Origin: Nibribacter koreensis
GTDB taxonomy: Bacteria; Bacteroidota; Bacteroidia; Cytophagales; Hymenobacteraceae
Direction: 5' to 3'
DNA length: 64,000 nucleotides
NCBI RefSeq assembly: GCF_039541795.1
Contig: NZ_BAABGX010000003.1
Coordinates: 744,001 to 808,000 of the forward strand
Part shown: positions 60,401 to 64,000 of the stretch, in pieces
Layout: every line of letters begins with the position of its first letter
Position numbering within the stretch: the first letter of the stretch is position 1
The notes under the pieces: model-generated
Databases searched by the model: none
What the model saw: the letters and a program-made list of their open reading frames with translations, nothing else
Told to the model about the DNA's origin: nothing
Made by a program: the position numbers and the translations under genes

Positions 60401-60973
60401 CAGCAGGGCTTGCAAAAGACCTTGCTCACCAACGGCACCGATGTGCGCAACAACACCAGCCAGCAGGTCTTGTTTCGGATAAATCTCACGGAAGTCTTGT
60501 CGGGCCGCGTGAATGCCATCCGGTCCAAGCGCGAAAGCTCGTCCAATTACCTCACCACCAAAAATTTCTTAATCAGGAGTTGGGAGGCTACGCCAGAACT
60601 GTCCTACCAGTCCGGCACCAAGCTGCGCTACACCGGTTCTTATAACTGGATGCAACGGGAGAATGAACTAGGCGAAAGAGAGAAAGCGCAGTTCCACGAA
60701 CTGGGCAGCGAGGTGCGCTTAAGCCAGGTTAACAAGCGCACCGCCACGGCCAACCTCAAATACATCAACATTGAATACACGGGGCTGGACGTTTCGCCGG
60801 TGGCTTATGAAATGCTCAACGGTCTGCGCCCTGGCAACAATCTCACGTGGAACCTGGCCATCCAGCAGCGCCTCAGCAACGGCCTCAACATCACCTTGGA
60901 CTACGACGGCCGAAAACCCCAAGGCATCCGCTCCATCCACACCGGCCGCATGCAAGTGTCAGTGCTATTCTAG
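57428..60973 (+). CDS. Very large outer-membrane beta-barrel protein, SprA-like region
   Basis: 1181 aa, signal peptide about 1-22 (ending AVGQ). The segment at about 165-215 (GSISRGVSFGNTQNVFVNSALNLQLEGKL) and 300-370 (YRLRGPNGERFIIILAGSERVYLDG, then YDYTIDYNQAEITF) resembles conserved blocks that I associate with SprA-type and related giant Bacteroidota outer-membrane proteins. The rest alternates aromatic and polar residues, ending GRMQVSVLF (C-terminal Phe). It is far smaller than SprA itself (over 2000 aa). Function is unknown; secretion or surface assembly is possible. Palindrome R17 is in frame at residues 98-110. It is translationally coupled to the kinase. Confidence 0.8.
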   Translation: MKQAWVIGVWLLCWLLAGEAVGQTLSSKRCKWVTINAAPVQLDTLTIAENSIEVYDSRQVRLQRLFLYDPATNRFQFTNLPQTAVPSDTFPSIDGTEPFLVSFPENKPKTDSVLVCYRVLPINLAKPTFKRDIANWDSLSFAQRQVFEPIQPREELFKTPGLNKTGSISRGVSFGNTQNVFVNSALNLQLEGKLTEDISITGSITDQNIPFQPEGNTQQLQEFDRVFITLQHRLWTLTGGDVVLRNKPASHFLRFYKNVQGGALEVNRGKPGWESSTTVAASVAKGKFASENITPIESVQGPYRLRGPNGERFIIILAGSERVYLDGRLLARGYDYDYTIDYNQAEITFTPKWIITRNSRIRVDFEYSDQNYSRSVLHANHYQNLGKLKVYGNFYNEADNQNNPLTLNLDTEEKRLLSQIGDNLDLAFAPGADSVRFDRNQVLYIKKDTVSNSGTFTIYEYSTDSTQAFYAVSFTELGPGRGNYNLLNTTVNGRVYAWVEPVGGVPQGTYEPVRILPAPVQKQMVTLGAGWSLDKQSEVFVEVAGSRNDLNKFSSLDSQDDQGKAVRVGYQLNEKSVKFLGAYKLNSGLIYEYTDPNFVPIDRYRDVEFDRDWNNPTNTTLAQQTRIEDHILTFAVGGVKDAQHFANYRLSRRYRPGEVDGTQHLVELAQKVAGLELRTNLFLMNNQQVETDAEWVRGEIGAQFPTRFITPGYVYRFDKNRITSTVTEQLVASANYFDDHLFYVQSADTANFKYRAEYSRRVDWRPENGELGNKQVANTYNFSTTTSLKNNHQISALLTLRRLQARDSLAETTVLSKVDWTGDLLKKHLRSELSYVIGTGRELKRQYQFVETVPGQGTHFFEDLNRDGRQDLNEFFESQPSDPPYRRNYIKLFIPTDEYVIAYTNQFTYRLNSSLPREWQEAAGWKRIAAKFSALSFISIDKRTTDDDLRSRFNPFSLNFEDSTLLSLSRSYRNTLYFNRSHPKYGVEWTFQQGLQKTLLTNGTDVRNNTSQQVLFRINLTEVLSGRVNAIRSKRESSSNYLTTKNFLIRSWEATPELSYQSGTKLRYTGSYNWMQRENELGEREKAQFHELGSEVRLSQVNKRTATANLKYINIEYTGLDVSPVAYEMLNGLRPGNNLTWNLAIQQRLSNGLNITLDYDGRKPQGIRSIHTGRMQVSVLF
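57719..57758. repeat. 40-bp palindrome, copy R17, in frame within the outer-membrane protein gene
   Basis: Left arm CCGTTTTTGGTCTCTTTTCC, right arm AGAAAACAAGCCAAAAACGG. It is translated in a different frame from R16, as PFLVSFPENKPKT. Confidence 0.88.
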
Positions 60974-61042
60974 GAATTAGAAATTCAAAATTCAAAATTA
61001 GAAATTAGAAGTTGATTCTACTTTAGCAGGGCTTTTATTCAA

Positions 61043-61089
61043 ATTTGTCATCCTGAAAGGACCTTGTGGGCCAGCTAGACAGCCGGTGG
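61043..61089 (+). repeat. TGTCATCCTGAAAG / GCTAGACAG interspersed module, copy 2
   Basis: TTTGTCATCCTGAAAGG followed by CAGCTAGACAGCCGGTGG, the same two blocks as at 1806-1880 and again just left of a 40-bp palindrome. Confidence 0.6.
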
Positions 61090-61104
61090 CTTCTGGCATT
61101 ACAT

Positions 61105-61144
61105 TCGTTTTTGACCTGTTTTCCAGAGAACAAGCCAAAAACGC
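61105..61144. repeat. 40-bp palindrome, copy R18
   Basis: Left arm TCGTTTTTGACCTGTTTTCC, right arm AGAGAACAAGCCAAAAACGC. It lies between convergent genes, inside the inverted-repeat cassette. Confidence 0.85.
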
Positions 61145-61170
61145 TACCCCATTTCTAATTTCTAATTAAA

Positions 61171-62001
61171 TCACGTCGCTGTATAATGCCTCGTAAGCCA
61201 GGCGCTAAGACCGGTGAGGCCGGGGAAGAGGACGCGCTCCGTAATATTCGCTTGGTCTAGCTTATCCCTGATTTCCCATTTGAGTTTAGCCGGAATGATG
61301 AGCCGATAATACAGGTCGGGGTGCTGGTTCATCCAATCGCAGAGCATGGCGTTGGGCGTAGACATCATGGAGAACAGTGCATACTGGTGTACGATGCGCT
61401 CATCCAGTGAAGGCGGCTCCAGGAACATTACAAAGGGCTTCTCCTGAAACTCTTCTAAACTTTTGAAACTGGGGCAAACTGGTTCTAGCACTTCGGGTGT
61501 GAAGACATTGGAGCCTTCGCGCTTGATGGCTTCGGCTAACGGGTCTGGCAAGTACTCCGTGGACTTGACGTAGTTCATGCACCAGATGGCACCGTCTGTA
61601 TGAAAGGTGTGTAGGTTAGAAGTAGCAAAATGCAGCGCCACATAGGGCGAATAGGTCCAGTCCAGCATTCTGGTGGGCAAGCCATGGTGCTGCGCCACGG
61701 CCAGCCAGTTCCAGATAGAATCTCCGGGAGAGGTGTTGGCCTTGGCATACTTCCGGAAGTTGCGCAGCAGGTGGGGCTCCAGTTTGGGGTAGTCGCCGCC
61801 CAGGCGCATGAGGCTAGTTTTTAGATTGTAGCGCCGGTTCCAGGCGCCGCGATAGACGTACGGGGAGCGGTACCGGTTGATGGAGCCGTCCCAAGAATCC
61901 CGGAACAGCTCGCGTTGCAGTTCTTCCCAAGACTCCACCACCACATCATTGGCCATGTCAAAGGTCTGGGTATCGTCGTAGTGCAAATCGTTCATGGGCA
62001 T
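61171..62001 (-). CDS. FRG domain-containing protein
   Basis: A 276-aa cytoplasmic protein. The FRG domain, named for its F/Y-R-G motif, is clear: SWEELQRELFRD, then SPYVYRGAWNRRYNLKTSLMR (YRG), and WNWLAVAQHHGLPTRMLDWTYSPYVALHFA (HHGLPTRLLDWT-type block). FRG proteins are widespread, often in mobile or defence contexts, and biochemically uncharacterised. Here it stands alone beside a TauE/SafE gene with no recognisable partner. Confidence 0.9.
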   Translation of the reverse strand: MPMNDLHYDDTQTFDMANDVVVESWEELQRELFRDSWDGSINRYRSPYVYRGAWNRRYNLKTSLMRLGGDYPKLEPHLLRNFRKYAKANTSPGDSIWNWLAVAQHHGLPTRMLDWTYSPYVALHFATSNLHTFHTDGAIWCMNYVKSTEYLPDPLAEAIKREGSNVFTPEVLEPVCPSFKSLEEFQEKPFVMFLEPPSLDERIVHQYALFSMMSTPNAMLCDWMNQHPDLYYRLIIPAKLKWEIRDKLDQANITERVLFPGLTGLSAWLTRHYTAT

Positions 62002-62042
62002 TTTACGTGAGAAGAGGAGAGGGTAGTTCTACGGATTTTTTC

Positions 62043-62828
62043 TTACAGCCAGCCCAATCCCAGGCCAAGCGCTACCAATAATAGCAAAATCCCGACTAGG
62101 GTCTGCAAAAAATGGATGGTTACTTTCTGTAAGAGTCTACTCCCCAGAAAAGCCCCAAGAAACGCCGAGAGGGTGGCGGCCACCAACAACCAAACGTCCA
62201 ACTGCTCCTGCACCGCCAGAATGTTTTTACTGTAGACGGTGAGTCTGCTCACGTCAATCAAACAGGCAATGACTACGCCGGTGGCTATAAAGGCTTCTTT
62301 GGGAATGCCGGTCTTTACCAGAAAAGCGCTCCGCAACGCGCCTTGGTTTCCAGATAAGCCCCCGAAGAACCCGCTCAAAGCCCCGCCCAGTGGCAAGAAT
62401 TTAGGCGGGAAGGAAAGTTTTCTGAGCGCGGGCAGCAGGTCAAACAACGCGAAAATCACCATCAAGACGGCAATGATGGATTTGACGGGCGTCAGGAAAA
62501 ACACGTGGCCGTTCAAGGAGTACTGCCCCCAGGCAGGCTGCACCGCCAACGAACTCAACAGCCAGGCCCCCAGTACCGCTGCCAGCATGGAGGGAATTCC
62601 AAACCGGAGAATGATGCCTCTATCGGCGTGCCGCCCAATCAAGACCAGCTTGAAGAGGTTGTTCAGAAAATGAACGATGGCGGTGAGCGCGATGGCAATC
62701 TCTATGGGGAAGAACAGCGCAAACACCGGCACCAGCAGCGTGCCCAGGCCAAACCCCGAAAAGAAGGTAAGCCCAGAGGCCAGAAAGGCGGTCAGGCAAA
62801 TGAAGAAGTAGTCAGCGTAGGCGGGCAT
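62043..62828 (-). CDS. TauE/SafE family sulfite/anion exporter
   Basis: A 261-aa protein with about eight helices and the duplicated TauE/SafE pattern: FLASGLTFFSGFGLGTLLVPVFALFFPIEIAIALTAIVHFLNNLFK and, in the second half, GALSGFFGGLSGNQGALRSAFLV. It is predicted to move sulfite, sulfoacetate or related anions. The start codon directly abuts palindrome R19, leaving no room for a conventional ribosome-binding site. Confidence 0.9.
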   Translation of the reverse strand: MPAYADYFFICLTAFLASGLTFFSGFGLGTLLVPVFALFFPIEIAIALTAIVHFLNNLFKLVLIGRHADRGIILRFGIPSMLAAVLGAWLLSSLAVQPAWGQYSLNGHVFFLTPVKSIIAVLMVIFALFDLLPALRKLSFPPKFLPLGGALSGFFGGLSGNQGALRSAFLVKTGIPKEAFIATGVVIACLIDVSRLTVYSKNILAVQEQLDVWLLVAATLSAFLGAFLGSRLLQKVTIHFLQTLVGILLLLVALGLGLGWL

Positions 62829-62868
62829 CCGTTTTTGGCTTGTTTTGGTGAAAATAAGCCAAAAACGG
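62829..62868. repeat. 40-bp palindrome, copy R19, abutting a start codon
   Basis: Left arm CCGTTTTTGGCTTGTTTTGG, right arm TGAAAATAAGCCAAAAACGG. It lies directly between the hldD terminator stem and the ATG of the TauE/SafE gene on the minus strand. Confidence 0.87.
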
Positions 62869-62894
62869 AAGAGCCGGTACTGGACCGGCTCTTC
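62868..62894 (-). terminator. hldD: Terminator of hldD
   Basis: A perfect 11-bp stem GAAGAGCCGGT/ACCGGCTCTTC (62868-62878 with 62884-62894) lies 9 bp after the hldD stop codon. The T-run on the minus strand (CCGTTTTTGG) belongs to palindrome R19. Confidence 0.82.
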
Positions 62895-62903
62895 TTTTAT
62901 CTT

Positions 62904-63869
62904 TTAGTAGTAACTGTTGCTCATCAAATAATTCTGCACGTAATCCTGGATGCCTTCCTCCAGGGTATGGAACGGCTTGTCATAGCCAATGGAACGTAGC
63001 TTGTCCATGTTGGCCTGGGTGTAGTATTGGTACTTGTCTCTAATGTCCTCGGGCGTGTCTCTGAAATCTACGTTGATGTCTTTGCCCATGGCTGTGAACG
63101 TGTTGAACGTCAAGTCCAGGAAGGTGCGCGCCTGGCCACTGCCCAGGTTGTAAATGCCCGAGTCTTTGCGGTGATTCATAAGCCAGAACAACACTTCCAC
63201 CACGTCTTTCACATACACAAAGTCACGCATCTGCTCGCCGTCTTTGTACTCTGGATTGTGTGATTTGAAGAGCGTAAAGCTTCCGTTTTCTTTGATAGCG
63301 TTGTAGGCGTGCAGAATCACCGAGGCCATGCGGCCCTTGTGGTATTCATTGGGACCGTACACGTTGAAGAATTTAAGGCCGGTCCAGAAGAAAGGCTTGG
63401 CCGTCTGCTCCAAGGCCCACTTGTCAAAGTCGTTCTTAGACTCGCCGTAGGGGTTTAAAGGCTGAAGCAGATGGATGAGGTTTTCATCGTCGTCATAGCC
63501 TAAGGTGCCGGAGCCATAGGTAGCCGCCGAGGAGGCATACACCAACGGAATCTGGTATTCACAGCAGGCGTTCCATACTTTTTTGGAATAGTCCAGGTTG
63601 AGCAGGTCCAGCACGTCGCGGTTCATCTCGGTAGTATCTGTGCGCGCGCCTAGGTGGAAGATGAATTCTACTTCTTCGTAGTTTTTCTCCAGCCAGTCAA
63701 AGAAATCGTTTCGGTCTACGTACTCCTTTATCTTCTTGCCTTCCAGGTTCGCCATTTTCTTGGCCACCGAGAAATTGTCTACCACCACCACATCATTGAA
63801 GTTGGAGGCGTTGAGCCGCGTGACAAGGCAGCTGGCAATAAAACCTGCGGCGCCGGTTACTACTATCAT
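62904..63869 (-). CDS. hldD: ADP-L-glycero-D-manno-heptose 6-epimerase
   Basis: A 321-aa short-chain dehydrogenase-type epimerase that makes the heptose donor for lipopolysaccharide inner core. The nucleotide-binding motif is TGAAGFIASCLV, followed by VVVDNFS, HLGARTDTTEMN, the catalytic YASSAATYG region with YGESKNDFD (Tyr-x3-Lys), KFFNVYGPNEYHKGRMASV and a C-terminal DTPEDIRDKYQYYTQA. The last is characteristic of HldD rather than GalE. A GalE-type epimerase is the main alternative but less likely. Confidence 0.94.
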   Translation of the reverse strand: MIVVTGAAGFIASCLVTRLNASNFNDVVVVDNFSVAKKMANLEGKKIKEYVDRNDFFDWLEKNYEEVEFIFHLGARTDTTEMNRDVLDLLNLDYSKKVWNACCEYQIPLVYASSAATYGSGTLGYDDDENLIHLLQPLNPYGESKNDFDKWALEQTAKPFFWTGLKFFNVYGPNEYHKGRMASVILHAYNAIKENGSFTLFKSHNPEYKDGEQMRDFVYVKDVVEVLFWLMNHRKDSGIYNLGSGQARTFLDLTFNTFTAMGKDINVDFRDTPEDIRDKYQYYTQANMDKLRSIGYDKPFHTLEEGIQDYVQNYLMSNSYY

Positions 63870-63904
63870 CAGAGTTTTCCTTTAGGTACAGTGCGTGTGC
63901 ACGC

Positions 63905-63912
63905 CAAAGGTA
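63905..63912 (-). promoter_or_regulatory. hldD: Possible -7 element for hldD
   Basis: Minus strand TACCTTTG matches TAnnTTTG, 35 bp before the hldD ATG. No TTTG at -33 is visible, so this is tentative. Confidence 0.4.
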
Positions 63913-63955
63913 CGAAACTTTTCAAGCGTCAGGTTTTGGTGCGTGACAACACAAG

Positions 63956-63995
63956 TCGTTTTTGGCCTGTTTTCCGGAAATAAGGGCAAAAACGG
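63956..63995. repeat. 40-bp palindrome, copy R20
   Basis: Left arm TCGTTTTTGGCCTGTTTTCC, right arm GGAAATAAGGGCAAAAACGG. It lies upstream of hldD at the window edge; its other neighbour is outside the window. Confidence 0.87.
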
Positions 63996-64000
63996 AGGCC

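Larger units (their letters stand above)
60974..61170. repeat. Inverted-repeat cassette between convergent genes
   Basis: The 197-bp gap is bounded by AATTAGAAATTAGAA (60996-61010) and its exact reverse complement (61153-61167), preceded by further AATTAGAAATTC-type units from 60977. Inside are the TGTCATCCTGAAAG/GCTAGACAG module (61043-61089) and palindrome R18. The outer ends reach the stop codons of both genes. Confidence 0.75.

Noticed and set aside
1884..63995. Palindromes as CRISPR repeats
   Set aside because: Copies lie kilobases apart, with genes rather than uniform spacers between them, and no cas gene is present.
1..64000. tRNA or rRNA genes
   Set aside because: I looked for T-loop (GGTTCGAATCC-like) and rRNA signatures on both strands and saw none; this is by eye and not a covariance search.

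Overview
The window reads as chromosome of a Bacteroidota bacterium, most likely order Cytophagales and close to Hymenobacteraceae (Rufibacter/Pontibacter-like). The evidence is a SusC/SusD pair, GSCFA, DUF2911 and DUF2721 proteins, an alternative complex III operon fused to a cytochrome oxidase operon, and promoters of the Bacteroidota type (TTTG, about 19-20 bp, TAnnTTTG). I see no tRNA, rRNA, CRISPR, integrase or transposase gene. The genus is an inference.

Layout. 1-5 kb: the 3' part of a PIG-L-type deacetylase, an orphan 132-aa protein, a 41-aa membrane protein overlapping a sodium:solute symporter, and a nitroreductase. 5-11.8 kb: a DUF2911 protein, a SusC/SusD nutrient uptake pair and a membrane M48 protease. 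12-17 kb: queA, two small conserved proteins, a retropepsin/PDZ protein and a beta-hydroxyacid-dehydrogenase-like enzyme. 17-22.2 kb, all on the minus strand: a histidine kinase, an OmpR-type regulator, a small outer-membrane barrel, two secreted Lys/Ala-rich paralogs carrying a repeated HGQxVSxxAK motif, and a 46-codon secreted mini-ORF between them. 22.4-30 kb: secreted hydrolases (CocE/S15, M14), a YD-like lipoprotein, a Rieske protein and a cupin. 30-36.3 kb: priA, GSCFA, HAD phosphatase and the rpsF-rpsR-rplI operon. 36.8-53.7 kb: one long plus-strand respiratory operon, actABCDEF-coxB-coxA-ctaA-ctaB-two subunit III genes-subunit IV-SCO-DUF420-80 aa-DUF983. It would carry electrons from menaquinol through alternative complex III to an aa3-type oxidase and supply heme A and copper for it. 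53.7-61 kb: an NtrY-like kinase overlapping a very large outer-membrane protein. 61-64 kb: an FRG-domain protein, a TauE/SafE exporter and hldD.

Two things stand out as possibly undescribed. First, twenty copies of a 40-bp imperfect palindrome (arm CGTTTTTGGCCTGTTTTCC, then its reverse complement) are scattered through the window. They sit mostly between transcription units, often against a stop codon or just beyond a terminator stem. None lies in the 18-kb stretch dominated by the respiratory operon, and two lie in frame inside open genes. Other repeats accompany some copies: flanking inverted repeats and a TGTCATCCTGAAAG module. Second, the two HGQxVSxxAK paralogs have the same internal architecture and the same promoter layout: an 11-bp-period direct repeat (CTTCATcTTCT, CTTCATCTTG) ending 6 bp upstream of a TAnnTTTG element. 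They lie next to an OmpR-type two-component system, which suggests a small self-contained envelope-response regulon.

Functions were assigned from recognisable motifs and family resemblance only; no search was run.
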